A DNA stretch of 64,000 nucleotides from Acinetobacter genomosp. 15BJ (GCF_000400715.1 NZ_KE007347.1:1898995-1962994), one strand, 5' to 3'; shown: positions 54,916 through 64,000, counted from the stretch's first letter. Notes: generated by a model from the letters alone, not told the origin. Made by a program: numbers and translations.

Positions 54916-56934
54916 TTATTTGACCCGTTGACCTGTAATTTCATTAAAGAAGGCTTTGTTATCTGGCTCTCTGCCTAAGAAGTCTTTGACCAGTTGCGCT
55001 GCATTCTTTTGACTGCCTTGTGACAAAATCGCTTGACGGTAGCGCTGCCCCACTTCTGGATTATTTAAGTTATCGCCAAAAGCGGACAACATATCTAAGG
55101 CTAGGACTTCAGACCACATATAGCCATAATAGCCCGCTTGATAACCCATCAAATGGCCAAATTGTCCAGGAAACTCGGTGTTCGGTACATAGCCCAATGC
55201 CGTTGCCGATTCCATTTTTTTCCAGACATCCATCGGCTGTACTTTCAGTGCATCTGCCCCGTGTAAAGCCATGTCATATTGTGCATATAGGGTTTGACGT
55301 GCATAACGTAAACCACGCCCATAATTGTGTACTGATTTAAGACGCTCGATCAATGCATCGTCTACGCGTGGACAAGCAGGATCACAATAATCGGCTACTT
55401 TCGATAAGGTTTCTTTACGACGCGCCCACTCTTCATACATTTGTGATGGTGCTTCGACAAAGTCGCGCTCTACCGATGTACCCGACTGACCTGAATAGCG
55501 GGTTTTCGATAAAATGCCATGTAGGGCATGACCAAACTCATGTACAAAGGTTTCCAGCTCATCACTATTTAAACCTTTGCGGTTAAAGTTAGTGACCAAC
55601 ACTGAAATTGGTTTACGCTTGCTCAGTGTACTGCCGCCATATACACCCCAGACCGCTGCATGCCCATACTTGCCTTCACGTGGGAATTTATCCATGTATA
55701 GGCCACCAAGGACTTCACCTGTTTTTTTGTCAGTGACATCGTAATACTCCACCTCGTCTTGCCAAGCATCAACTTTGGCAGGTTTAAACTCGATTCCATA
55801 AAGATCAGATGAAATCGAAAATAACCACTTTTGTGCGGCTAAGGTTGGGAAATAATCACGCAGTTTTTCTTGATCAATCTGGTATTTTTCTTTACGGAGT
55901 TTTTCACTCCAATAGTTCACATTCCAACGGTTAATTTCAGCTTTTTCTAAAGTTGTGTTCAAAGTTTTGGCTTTAAAAGCACGGAGTTCTTCCACTTCTT
56001 TTTGCTCAAGTGGTGCAACAACTTTGTGTACATCGGCCAAGAAGGTGTTAACCGTTTTTGGCGTTTTCGCCATGCGTTTCTTTAGCGCCCAATCAGCATA
56101 GCTTGGCTGACCAAACAACTGCGCCAATTCATAGCGTAAGTCGATAATCTGTTTAAGCAAGACTAAATTCTTTTCTGTACCACGACGTGTAAATGCGGTT
56201 TGATAACGTTTGCGTGCATCATCACTGTCGGCCAACTCCATAAACGGTTGGTACTCTGGATATTCAAAACCTAATAAATAATTGCCTTTGTCATTTTTCT
56301 TTAGACCTGAAATATAACTCTCAGGCAAGCCTTTTAGCTCGGCAGGCGTAAATTCTAATTTTTCTGGGTTATCTCGAATATTGCGAGAGAATTCTTGTGA
56401 AAGCTTGGTGAGCTCATCAAAAATAGTTTTGACCCGTGCTCTTTTTGCAGCTGGGAGCTGTACCCCTGTATCTTCAAAGGCATCGAGAATATCTTGGCGG
56501 TACTTGGTATCAATTGCATCGTTGGCTTTGGTGTTTTTAAAACGTTGATACAACTTCGGGTTCTGATAAATTTCGGTTTGTAGTTGATTGAGTTTGACTT
56601 CACAATCTTCAGCCGCTTGGCGTAATTTAGCATCTGGATCAACATTACTATATAAGCTAATCGGCCCAGCAAAGTCTTCGAAAGTTGCCATTAACTGATC
56701 CCACTCCGCCAAGACAGGAGCGGCATCAGATTGAGGTTTAATACTTTGTTTTTCCAGTTGAGAAATACGCTGCTTTAACGTCTGTAAATTAGCATCACAC
56801 CATTGTGCGCTTTCACTGGTTTTTAAAATCGGTAACGTGATTCTTGTATTTTCAGCCCAAATGCCTTGACTCATCCCCGTGACCGCCATCGATAACAGTC
56901 CCAGTGTCGACAACTTCAATATTCTTTTCGCCAT
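54916..56934 (-). CDS. Exported M3-family oligopeptidase (thimet/OpdA-like)
   Basis: A 672-residue zinc metallopeptidase. The HEFGH motif is at 465-469 with third ligand E494 (DFVEAPSQMYEEW), as in M3 peptidases. An N-terminal signal peptide (residues 1-27, ending GIWA-E) suggests periplasmic location, unlike cytosolic OpdA/Dcp. ATG 56934 is preferred: GGAGAAAGCGC lies just upstream, and the 20 residues before it overlap the upstream gene. It is embedded between the binding-protein gene and the permeases, implying that it trims peptides before or during uptake. Confidence 0.9.
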   Translation of the reverse strand: MAKRILKLSTLGLLSMAVTGMSQGIWAENTRITLPILKTSESAQWCDANLQTLKQRISQLEKQSIKPQSDAAPVLAEWDQLMATFEDFAGPISLYSNVDPDAKLRQAAEDCEVKLNQLQTEIYQNPKLYQRFKNTKANDAIDTKYRQDILDAFEDTGVQLPAAKRARVKTIFDELTKLSQEFSRNIRDNPEKLEFTPAELKGLPESYISGLKKNDKGNYLLGFEYPEYQPFMELADSDDARKRYQTAFTRRGTEKNLVLLKQIIDLRYELAQLFGQPSYADWALKKRMAKTPKTVNTFLADVHKVVAPLEQKEVEELRAFKAKTLNTTLEKAEINRWNVNYWSEKLRKEKYQIDQEKLRDYFPTLAAQKWLFSISSDLYGIEFKPAKVDAWQDEVEYYDVTDKKTGEVLGGLYMDKFPREGKYGHAAVWGVYGGSTLSKRKPISVLVTNFNRKGLNSDELETFVHEFGHALHGILSKTRYSGQSGTSVERDFVEAPSQMYEEWARRKETLSKVADYCDPACPRVDDALIERLKSVHNYGRGLRYARQTLYAQYDMALHGADALKVQPMDVWKKMESATALGYVPNTEFPGQFGHLMGYQAGYYGYMWSEVLALDMLSAFGDNLNNPEVGQRYRQAILSQGSQKNAAQLVKDFLGREPDNKAFFNEITGQRVK

Positions 56935-56960
56935 GCGCTTTCTCCAATTTAATCTGTTTG

Positions 56961-58778
56961 TTATTTCTTGTCTTGAATATCGATATACATCCATTCTGCT
57001 GGCAGAACAGGATGTTTTTTATAACCAATCACACGCGGTTGAGCGACCACGGTACGGTAACGGGTCGACATAAATTGCACCGGTGAATAAAACTCTAACA
57101 ACCGTGACATTTTGCGATACAGCATATCGCGCTCAGGGCCATCCTCAAGCCTCAATGATTGCTCATAGAGACGGTCATATTCGGGTAATTTGAAACAGGT
57201 ATGATTGGTTGCATGAATATTTTTGCCATAAAACAACTGCACAAAATTATCTGCGTCAGGATAATCTGCAATCCAAGCCGAAGCCTTAAACATGGTTTTA
57301 CATTGTTTCTCCGCTTTCAAACCTTCCGCAAAAGGAACAGGCTTCGACACCATATTAATTTTAATATTGGTTAAATCTTTCTTCAGCAACTCGGCCATTT
57401 GCATACTTCGTGCACTGCTGGTCGATGGCATAAACTCAATCACTAAAGGCTTTCCATCAGGTAAAGTTCGCCAACCATCCTTGCCTACTTTGTAGTTGTA
57501 GCGATCCAATAGCAAGTTGGCTGCCTTTACAGAATAAGGAATACTGCTTCTATAATTGGGATCATGCCCTGCTACACCATATGGAATCGGTGATTCTAAT
57601 TTTTTGGCATTACCTTTGGCCAAGACAGTGATAAATTTTTCTTTAGAAACTGCCATGGACATCGCGCGACGCAATGCAATCTTATCTTTACTAAAACCAC
57701 CTACAATCGGGTTCTGGATATTCCAATACAAATAATCAATCGAAGGATCTGAAATACGCGAAAGTTGGAAGCCCTTCTTAGCAAGTTCAGGTTTTAATGA
57801 ACCATCAGATTGCAAAGCCTGTGCAGGTAATTCACCATCAAGTGTAAATAAATCCAAACCATCTTTTTGGAATGACAGCCAACCCGATTGTGATTCTTCA
57901 ATCACCTGAATATCGACCACACCGATTTGTGGCATTTTTTTGCCTTGCATCTGTTGTACTATTTTTTGATCTTCTGGACTGCTGGCCTTAAAGTCCCATG
58001 TAAAACCACGATAATCTGGATTTGCTTTCAATATAATCCGTGAACCTGGTGTCCAATGTGACAGCATATAAGGACCTGTTCCCACAGGACGTCCCATCAC
58101 ATAGCCCGCCTTATCACGATATTTTTCAATGACTTCTCGTGCGACTGCACCCGTGGGTTGATGCGCCAGCAGCATCGGAAAATTATGATTCGGTTCTTTT
58201 AAACGAATGACCAAAGTATAACGATCAGGCGTTTGTAGTCCCGCGATCGGCTGATCATAATTAAACTTTCCTGTTTTACTGGCTTGTTGAATAAGCGATT
58301 CAATGCCCACAATTTTATCTTCAAATAACCAACTGTTCGGAGAATGCAGATTTGGGTCAATTAAACGTTTAAATGAATACGCATAATCTGCCGCAGTTAA
58401 CTCCCGCGCTTTGCCCTTAAATGCTGGATCCGGCGTGAAATAAATCCCTTTCTGAATCCGAATGGTATAGGTCAACCCATCCGCACTCACTTCAGGTAAT
58501 GCCACTGCCGTTTTTGGCACCAACTTGGCAGGAGAAGCTAAATAATCATAGGTATAGAGCGTTTCAAAAATAGAATATAAGACATGAGCCGAATACAGAT
58601 CTTGTGTCGCTACGGGATCAAATCCCGTTTCCGCCACTGGAAAGGCATAACGTAAGACTTTTTTAGGATCGGCAGGGCTTTTCGCTTCTGTAATCGTTAC
58701 CCCTAGACTTAATGTTGTCCCCAATAACAGCGCCAAAGTAGTCCGTTGCATCGAAAGTTTAAAATTTTGCTTCATCAT
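56961..58778 (-). CDS. Peptide ABC transporter substrate-binding protein 1 (SBP family 5)
   Basis: A 605-residue periplasmic binding protein with a signal peptide (ending GVTITEA). The family 5 core is recognisable in ADPKKVLRYAFPVAETGFDPVATQDLYS, GRPVGTGPYMLSHWTPGSRI and KIALRRAMSMAVSKEKFI, as in YejA-type proteins. It is a paralogue of the product of 58790-60586 (shared PVGTGPYMLS, HxPNYRSS, KMSR..E). ATG 58778 with AAGTGATGCGTTT. Two binding proteins with one transporter suggest different peptide ranges. Confidence 0.92.
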   Translation of the reverse strand: MMKQNFKLSMQRTTLALLLGTTLSLGVTITEAKSPADPKKVLRYAFPVAETGFDPVATQDLYSAHVLYSIFETLYTYDYLASPAKLVPKTAVALPEVSADGLTYTIRIQKGIYFTPDPAFKGKARELTAADYAYSFKRLIDPNLHSPNSWLFEDKIVGIESLIQQASKTGKFNYDQPIAGLQTPDRYTLVIRLKEPNHNFPMLLAHQPTGAVAREVIEKYRDKAGYVMGRPVGTGPYMLSHWTPGSRIILKANPDYRGFTWDFKASSPEDQKIVQQMQGKKMPQIGVVDIQVIEESQSGWLSFQKDGLDLFTLDGELPAQALQSDGSLKPELAKKGFQLSRISDPSIDYLYWNIQNPIVGGFSKDKIALRRAMSMAVSKEKFITVLAKGNAKKLESPIPYGVAGHDPNYRSSIPYSVKAANLLLDRYNYKVGKDGWRTLPDGKPLVIEFMPSTSSARSMQMAELLKKDLTNIKINMVSKPVPFAEGLKAEKQCKTMFKASAWIADYPDADNFVQLFYGKNIHATNHTCFKLPEYDRLYEQSLRLEDGPERDMLYRKMSRLLEFYSPVQFMSTRYRTVVAQPRVIGYKKHPVLPAEWMYIDIQDKK

Positions 58779-58789
58779 AAACGCATCAC

Positions 58790-60586
58790 TTATTTTTGAT
58801 TTGGTGAAACAATATCTAAGTATTGCCAGTTGGTATTCATAATTGGATGAGCTTTAAATCCCTGCACCTCTGGTTGAATCAACCAGTTCCGAATCCGTGT
58901 ATCTTGTAAAATCCACGTTCCATCTGCTTCAATTTGGCGACTCATTTTTTCATAGAATGGCATACGTTTTTCAGGGGCTTGCTGCATCGCCTGTTTATAT
59001 AAATTGTCATAAGCAGCTGACTGATAACAGGATTGATTACCGCGACCAACATTCGGACCATAAAGCAATTGCGTGAAATTTTCACCCTCTGGATAATCCG
59101 CATGCCACGCACCACTCCACATCATATATTGACACTGGGTTGCGGCTTTTAAGTTATCGGCAAAATTACTCACTTTAAAATCAGAGCGAATACCAATCGC
59201 ATCCAAACTTTTTTTCCAAAGCTCTGAGGAGATCACCTTGGCTGATCCCGTTTCTGTATTTATTTTTAGCGTTAATGGCTTACCGTTAGGCAGATTACGA
59301 TAGCCGTCTGCTCCCTTTTTATAACCAAAATGATCCAGTAATTTATTGGCTAACAAGGGGTTATAACCAACACTGCTGCGATAATTTGGGTTGTGACCGC
59401 TGATACCCGCTGGCACAAGCATTTCAGCCTTAACCGCCTGTCCTTTTCTTAAGATACGAATATATTCATTGACATTAAAAGACATCGCGATTGCTCGTCT
59501 TAACGCAATTTTATCGAGACTATTCCCACCAACAACAGGGTCACGCATATTGAACATCGAATAGGTGATCTCTGCCTCTTTGTTTGCGTAGAGTCGTATG
59601 CCCTGTTTTTGCATAGCAACTTTTAACTGATTATTTTGATCAAGAACTTTGGGAATTGCATTTTCAGTGACCTTATCAAAATCCAGTTGTTTGGATTGAA
59701 AGGCGAGCCAACGTGATTGTTCTTCTTCGATAATGCTGATATTGACCTTGCCAATTTGCGGCATTTGCTTGCCACTCATTTCTTTAACCAGTTGGTTATC
59801 CCATGCCGTCCCTGTCGATTTAAAATTCCAGACAAAACCTCGATAATCGGGATTGGCCACTAATTCGATCTTGCTGCGTGGTACATACTTACTGAGCATG
59901 TATGGTCCCGTACCAACAGGATGCATTGCTAAACGATCTTTATAAAACTCAACCACTTCACGTGCCGTCGCGCCAAAGGTGCTATAAGCCAATATATAAG
60001 GAAAATTATAATCAGGTTGCGTCAAGGTAAATTGAATCGTATATTTATCCAGTGCTTTTACGCCTTCGATTTTGGCATCATAGTTAAATGTGCCGTTTTT
60101 TTTGGCTTGCTCAACCAGCGCATTCGCACCAATAATTTTATTATCAATAAAAGAAAATGCCGAGGCATGATTCTTGGGATCTAAGATACGCTTAATTGAA
60201 TAAACATAATCCTCAGCAACCAGCTCTCTACGTTTGCCTTTAAATGCTGGATCATCGGTAAAATAAATCCCTGGCTTTATTTTAAATATATAAACCTGAC
60301 CATTTTTTTCAATCACAGGTAAACTCTCAGCCGTTGCAGGGACTAATTTAACTGGACTTGCGAGATAATCATATTGAAGTAGCCTTTCAAAAATTACATC
60401 GGCAACACTACCACTATAAAAATTAAAAGTTTTAACCATGTCAAAACCATCATCTGGCGCTTCAAAAGCAACACGGAGTACTTTATCTGCTTGAGCAGGC
60501 GTTTTCGCATAGCCCATCGGCATACATGTAATAATGGTTGATAACACAGTGACCGTAAAAAAAGTTGACTTCAAATCAGTGCTCAC
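58790..60586 (-). CDS. Peptide ABC transporter substrate-binding protein 2 (SBP family 5)
   Basis: A 598-residue paralogue of the 56961-58778 product, first gene of the operon. Signal peptide ends near GYA-KTPA. Shared blocks include DKVLRVAFEAPDDGFD, RILDPKNHASAFSFIDNKIIGANAL, HPVGTGPYMLSKYVPRSKIEL and SGHNPNYRSSVGYNP. The two have diverged in the substrate-binding lobe. ATG 60586. A 160-nt leader separates it from a possible sigma-54 site at 60761-60775. Gaps of 11-26 bp join this gene to the rest of the operon. Confidence 0.92.
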   Translation of the reverse strand: MSTDLKSTFFTVTVLSTIITCMPMGYAKTPAQADKVLRVAFEAPDDGFDMVKTFNFYSGSVADVIFERLLQYDYLASPVKLVPATAESLPVIEKNGQVYIFKIKPGIYFTDDPAFKGKRRELVAEDYVYSIKRILDPKNHASAFSFIDNKIIGANALVEQAKKNGTFNYDAKIEGVKALDKYTIQFTLTQPDYNFPYILAYSTFGATAREVVEFYKDRLAMHPVGTGPYMLSKYVPRSKIELVANPDYRGFVWNFKSTGTAWDNQLVKEMSGKQMPQIGKVNISIIEEEQSRWLAFQSKQLDFDKVTENAIPKVLDQNNQLKVAMQKQGIRLYANKEAEITYSMFNMRDPVVGGNSLDKIALRRAIAMSFNVNEYIRILRKGQAVKAEMLVPAGISGHNPNYRSSVGYNPLLANKLLDHFGYKKGADGYRNLPNGKPLTLKINTETGSAKVISSELWKKSLDAIGIRSDFKVSNFADNLKAATQCQYMMWSGAWHADYPEGENFTQLLYGPNVGRGNQSCYQSAAYDNLYKQAMQQAPEKRMPFYEKMSRQIEADGTWILQDTRIRNWLIQPEVQGFKAHPIMNTNWQYLDIVSPNQK

Positions 60587-60760
60587 ATCATCGTTTTTTA
60601 ATAAATACTAGACTTTCGCATAGCATTCAACACTACAACCGTTTCCCTTTCAGCTTTTGTTATTCCAATTTTTTATTAAAAAATCATTTATTTAATGATG
60701 TTTTACCAGTTGGAAAAATTAAGTCAAAAGAAAAACCCCTTAAAGATCGCAAATTACCTA

Positions 60761-60775
60761 GCTAATTTCATGCCA
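60761..60775 (-). promoter_or_regulatory. Possible sigma-54 promoter of the transporter operon
   Basis: Minus strand TGGCATGAAATTAGCT: GG and GC separated by 10 bp, -24 matches TGGCA, -12 TAGCT departs from TTGCA/T by one base. Expected start near 60749, 160 nt before the first gene. Confidence 0.35.
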
Positions 60776-60822
60776 CTTTTCAAATAAAAAAATCATGTTT
60801 ATTTTTTAATCAAAACGTATTC

Positions 60823-60834
60823 TAAGCCGGCTTA
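60823..60834. promoter_or_regulatory. 12-bp palindrome TAAGCCGGCTTA, possible enhancer site
   Basis: The only G/C-rich block in an A/T-rich region and a perfect palindrome; it is 50 bp upstream of the minus-strand sigma-54 candidate. It could be an enhancer-binding protein site or another operator. Confidence 0.35.
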
Positions 60835-61162
60835 ATTTTCACGCATCTTAAATAAAAGTAACTTTATGCCAAATCATATTTTTATATATTATTTTCAATT
60901 TCAATGAAATAAAAACAACAAACCTAATGTTTTATAACAATAAAAACCAATTCGCACCAGAAAAAAGCAAAAATAAAACTTTATGATTCATTTTAATGCA
61001 TAACAAAACCATACATTTTTTGGAACTTTATGGTAACCATTCCACATTTAAAATTATTTCAATATTTTTAATATTTAGTAAAAATATGAAAAGCTTATAT
61101 ATAAAAACTAAAACACTTTTACACATTTTATTCTACATTAAGCGAAATCTAAAAATAGGGTT

Positions 61163-61178
61163 TGGCACAGCTCTTGCT
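61163..61178 (+). promoter_or_regulatory. Sigma-54 promoter of the TonB-dependent receptor
   Basis: TGGCAC-AGCTC-TTGCT matches the -24/-12 consensus TGGCAC-N5-TTGCW exactly, GG and GC being 10 bp apart. The expected transcript start is near 61190, about 44 nt before the ATG at 61234. An activator site is required; palindromes at 60823 and 61030 are candidates. Confidence 0.75.
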
Positions 61179-61233
61179 AAAACGGATTTATAGAATTTTT
61201 AGAGTGGCAATCCATTTAGGGGTTAAATAATCA

Positions 61234-63918
61234 ATGAAAAAAGCCAACTTCGCTCAACCAAGTGCTCTGCCAAAAGCGAGCAGAAACATACTTAAACTCA
61301 GTACGCTCAGTTTAAGTATGCTGTGTTTAACCATGGCTCACGCTGCTGATGCTGAATCGCCTTCCGAGGAAAAAGCAGCCAAAGTCGTAAAAGTTGCAGT
61401 TACAGGTTCATCCATCAAAGGCGTTGCAGCACAGAGTGCATCCCCGATTACCATTGTCAAAGTAGACGAAATTCTAAAACAAGGGGTCACAACAACCGAA
61501 GAAGCACTCTCAAAAATTACAGCCAATCAATCTAACTTTGTCACGGCTTCCAATGTCGGAACGAGTAGAACACAAGGCTCTGCCGCAAATTTAAGGGGAA
61601 TCGGCGCCAATAAGACTTTGGTTCTACTCAATGGCCGTCGTTTGGCAGCCAATGCTTATGACAGCGGTGTCACCAATTTAAATATCATTCCACTGGCCAT
61701 GCTTGATCGGATTGAAGTATTAAAAGACGGTGCATCAGCGATCTATGGTACCGATGCGATTGGTGGCGTGGTTAACTTTATTACCAAAAAACAATTTAGC
61801 GGTTTAAATTTCAGTGCGGACTACCAAAAACCAGAACAATCAGGGGGAGAACAGCAAAACTATTCCATTTTTGGTGGTTATGGTGATTTAGAAGAAAATG
61901 GCTTTAATGTTTTCGGGGTTGTTGATTATCGCCGTGGTGAAGACGTGATGGCCAAAGACCGTAAGGTCAGCCGTCGTGGGGGCGTCTTACCTGAACTAGG
62001 TGTCAATCGAACCAGTAGTGGTTCATTTCCTGCAAATTTATACGATACAAAGACGGGTACATTCGGCAGTCCTTATGCCAAAACAGGCTGTGGCGATAAT
62101 CCGCTATTCTTTAGTAATGATGGTGTGACCTGTCGTTATAACAGCCAAGCCGTGATTGGCATTATTCCTAAAACAGAAGACGTTTCTGTCATGGGCCGTG
62201 TAACCGCAAAAATTAATGATCATTTCAATGCGATTGGTGAGTACGTTTACGCACGTAGCGAAGTCACCACCTCAGTTGCGCCTGACGTATTTTTTGATTT
62301 ACCAATGAATCCATCGAGCAAGTATTATCCGGGGAATGGCATTACACCAGCGATGGATAATGTCAGTGGTCCATTAGAATTATACTTACGCTCACAAGCA
62401 GGTAATCGTGTCAGCAATAGCGTAAATGACTCGCACCGTATCTTTGCAGGCATTGAAGGCGATGCATATGGCTGGGATATTAATACGGGTGTGACCTATG
62501 CCCGGAGTAACGCTGCAGATAACGTTATAAATGGTTATCTCAATTATGATAAAACTGCCTCAGCATTATTAGATGGCACCCTCAATCCCTTTGGCGCACA
62601 AAGCTCAGCAGATGCAAATGTCTGGAATGGCTTAAGCGTTAAAGGTAAATATCTAGATGCTAAATTAGACTCAACCACTGTCGATTTCACTGCAAGCCGC
62701 CCGATCTACACTTTACCTGCTGGTGATGTCGGTTTTGCTGTTGGTGCAAGTTATCGCCGTGATGATTGGCAATCAAAAACACTGGCTGAAATTGCCAGCG
62801 TTGCACCAAGTACTGGGGTAGATCCGAATGAGCCAGTAAATGAAGGCTCGCGCAATATCAAAGCTGTCTTTACAGAACTACATATCCCTTTGCATAAGAC
62901 TTTAGAAGCTCAACTTGCAGCTCGATACGATGATTATAGTGATTTTGGAGATACATTTAATCCAAAAGTGTCGCTTCGTTGGGAACCAATTAAACAGGTC
63001 ATGTTTAGAACCAGCTATACCAAAGGTTTTAGAGCACCGACATTACAAGAAATGCATTCACCAAAATCCGTCACCAATACCGCAGCAACCTACAATGATC
63101 CTGTACTTTGTCCCGGTGGTGTTCCAGCGACAGGTGCTTTACCAGCGCGTGACTGTGGCATGCAATTTGATCGTCAAAATGGCGGTAACCAAAACCTAGA
63201 ACCTGAAAAATCAGATTCGTTTACCGCTGGTGTGGTATTTGAGCCAATCAAAAACCTGGTCTTCACGCTCGATTATTTCGATATCAAAGTGAAAAACCAA
63301 ATTACCACCATTTCAGAGACTGCGATTTTTGCAGACCCTGTCAAATATGCGGATAAATTCATCCGTAATGCAGATGGTTCCCTGAACTATATCAACACAA
63401 CCAACCAAAACTTAGGCGGTATCAAAACCTCAGGATTTGATGTTGGTGCGGCTTGGCGTTCACCAATGACCAGCACAGGTCAATTTGGCATCAGTATTGA
63501 TGGTACTTATGTGACAGATTATCAATATCAAGAAAACAAAGACATGCCATGGGTTGGCGTTGCTGGAAGTTATGCAGGCTTAGACTATCAAGCAATCGTT
63601 TTACGCTGGAAACATACGGCGAATTTAGATTGGCGCTATGAGAACTGGGCACTCAACTTACAGCAGAACTTCTCGAAAGGTTATAAAGATCAAAACTCTA
63701 ATGGCCAAGACCATTCTGTAGGCGACTATACCACGTATAACCTTTCAGGCACTTATAAAGGTTTCAAAAACCTAGAGCTTACGCTTGGTCTTAAGAACAT
63801 GTTTGATGTTGAACCACCTGCTTCAAATGTCGTTGATAACTTCCAAATGGGCTATGACCCGCGTTATGCAGATGCTATTGGTCGTAGCTATTTCGTTCGT
63901 GGCACCTATAAATTTTAA
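61234..63918 (+). CDS. TonB-dependent outer membrane receptor
   Basis: A 894-residue outer membrane receptor. Long signal peptide ends near MAHA-AD (residue 38). A TonB-box-like VVKVAVTGSS is at 51-60. The plug (residues about 65-195) includes NLRGIGANKTLVLLNGRRL and IEVLKDGASAIYGTDAIGGVVNFITKK. The beta-barrel ends with RSYFVRGTYKF, the terminal aromatic needed for insertion. It resembles peptide or oligomer receptors rather than a known siderophore receptor. It is divergent from the peptide transporter operon, and the two probably act in sequence: receptor, periplasmic binding proteins and peptidase, then ABC import. Sigma-54 promoter upstream. Confidence 0.9.
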   Translation: MKKANFAQPSALPKASRNILKLSTLSLSMLCLTMAHAADAESPSEEKAAKVVKVAVTGSSIKGVAAQSASPITIVKVDEILKQGVTTTEEALSKITANQSNFVTASNVGTSRTQGSAANLRGIGANKTLVLLNGRRLAANAYDSGVTNLNIIPLAMLDRIEVLKDGASAIYGTDAIGGVVNFITKKQFSGLNFSADYQKPEQSGGEQQNYSIFGGYGDLEENGFNVFGVVDYRRGEDVMAKDRKVSRRGGVLPELGVNRTSSGSFPANLYDTKTGTFGSPYAKTGCGDNPLFFSNDGVTCRYNSQAVIGIIPKTEDVSVMGRVTAKINDHFNAIGEYVYARSEVTTSVAPDVFFDLPMNPSSKYYPGNGITPAMDNVSGPLELYLRSQAGNRVSNSVNDSHRIFAGIEGDAYGWDINTGVTYARSNAADNVINGYLNYDKTASALLDGTLNPFGAQSSADANVWNGLSVKGKYLDAKLDSTTVDFTASRPIYTLPAGDVGFAVGASYRRDDWQSKTLAEIASVAPSTGVDPNEPVNEGSRNIKAVFTELHIPLHKTLEAQLAARYDDYSDFGDTFNPKVSLRWEPIKQVMFRTSYTKGFRAPTLQEMHSPKSVTNTAATYNDPVLCPGGVPATGALPARDCGMQFDRQNGGNQNLEPEKSDSFTAGVVFEPIKNLVFTLDYFDIKVKNQITTISETAIFADPVKYADKFIRNADGSLNYINTTNQNLGGIKTSGFDVGAAWRSPMTSTGQFGISIDGTYVTDYQYQENKDMPWVGVAGSYAGLDYQAIVLRWKHTANLDWRYENWALNLQQNFSKGYKDQNSNGQDHSVGDYTTYNLSGTYKGFKNLELTLGLKNMFDVEPPASNVVDNFQMGYDPRYADAIGRSYFVRGTYKF

Positions 63919-63927
63919 TGCGTTTCG

Positions 63928-63961
63928 TCACTACGGCATGAATATTGTTCTGTCGTAGTGA
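63928..63961 (+). terminator. Hairpin downstream of the TonB receptor gene
   Basis: TCACTACG / CGTAGTGA, 8-bp stem with an 18-nt loop, 9 bp after the stop. No T tract follows, so its role as a terminator is uncertain. Confidence 0.4.
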
Positions 63962-64000
63962 TTCACCGTAATCCTCTGATTTATCACATTCTAAGCGGTT

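Larger units (their letters stand above)
60587..61233. other. Divergent regulatory region of the peptide-uptake locus
   Basis: 647 bp, very AT-rich, without a supported gene. It holds a sigma-54 promoter for the receptor (61163-61178), a weaker candidate for the transporter operon on the minus strand, the 12-bp palindrome TAAGCCGGCTTA at 60823-60834, and ATGGTAACCAT at 61030-61040. A weak ATCATT / AATGAT hairpin (60683-60699) lies in the transporter leader. These are separated by A/T tracts that would favour DNA bending. Confidence 0.6.

Noticed and set aside
60996..61193. 65-codon ORF upstream of the TonB receptor
   Set aside because: It overlaps the sigma-54 promoter, lacks a ribosome-binding site and has Lys/Ile/Phe composition expected of random A/T-rich DNA.

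Overview
The window is chromosomal DNA of an Acinetobacter-like gammaproteobacterium (Moraxellaceae). This rests on the low-GC codon use, a HemJ-type protoporphyrinogen oxidase, an RFN riboswitch ahead of ribB, a yceD-rpmF-fabD-fabG-acpP cluster without plsX or fabH, a BamD with a long C-terminal extension, and tandem tRNA-Gln genes. Most of the window is core housekeeping DNA, with a few accessory or altered loci. All calls come from reading the sequence; no database search was run.

Layout. 1-3.4 kb: end of a probable methyltransferase-regulatory protein, then the N-degron transferase pair aat-bpt. bpt is split by a 1274-bp IS3-family element with a 3-bp target duplication. 3.4-6.3 kb: rimI, two tandem paralogous metal-dependent hydrolases (PF10118-like) sharing an operator-like upstream block, and a repeat array. 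6.3-11.1 kb: the str operon rpsL-rpsG-fusA-tuf (minus strand), with a 20-codon ORF between rpsG and fusA. 11.1-17.1 kb: EcsC-family protein, fabB, a structured palindromic element, hemJ, two exported unknowns, an HExxH protein and three tandem single-membrane-span microproteins.

17.6-25.3 kb: nadE and a coupled unknown gene, two tRNA-Met genes, rnpB, a YfhL ferredoxin with coaD, smpB, a flavodoxin-like protein, pgeF and a frameshifted rluD. 25.3-35.8 kb: bamD, dnaG, hemA, a TPR protein with lolB and ispE, three identical tRNA-Gln(UUG), prs, rplY, pth and panD. 36-42.8 kb: a cNMP-patatin fusion, two unknowns, an FMN riboswitch with ribB, a HAD phosphatase, thiD, a BON-LysM protein and acpP.

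42.9-51 kb: fabG, fabD, rpmF, yceD, epmC, a YciO-like protein, a small membrane-anchored protein, a GNAT protein, scpA-scpB and rluB. 51-64 kb: a peptide-uptake locus with a YejABEF-like ABC transporter, two solute-binding proteins and an M3 oligopeptidase on the minus strand, plus a divergent TonB-dependent receptor. The receptor has a near-perfect sigma-54 promoter, and a weaker candidate faces the transporter genes.

The less ordinary items are the microprotein triplet, the sigma-54-linked peptide-uptake locus, the covarying stem-loop array beside tuf, the structured element behind fabB, the shared operator of the two hydrolases, five ACTTGT motifs ahead of nadE, and two damaged genes (bpt by IS insertion, rluD by frameshift).
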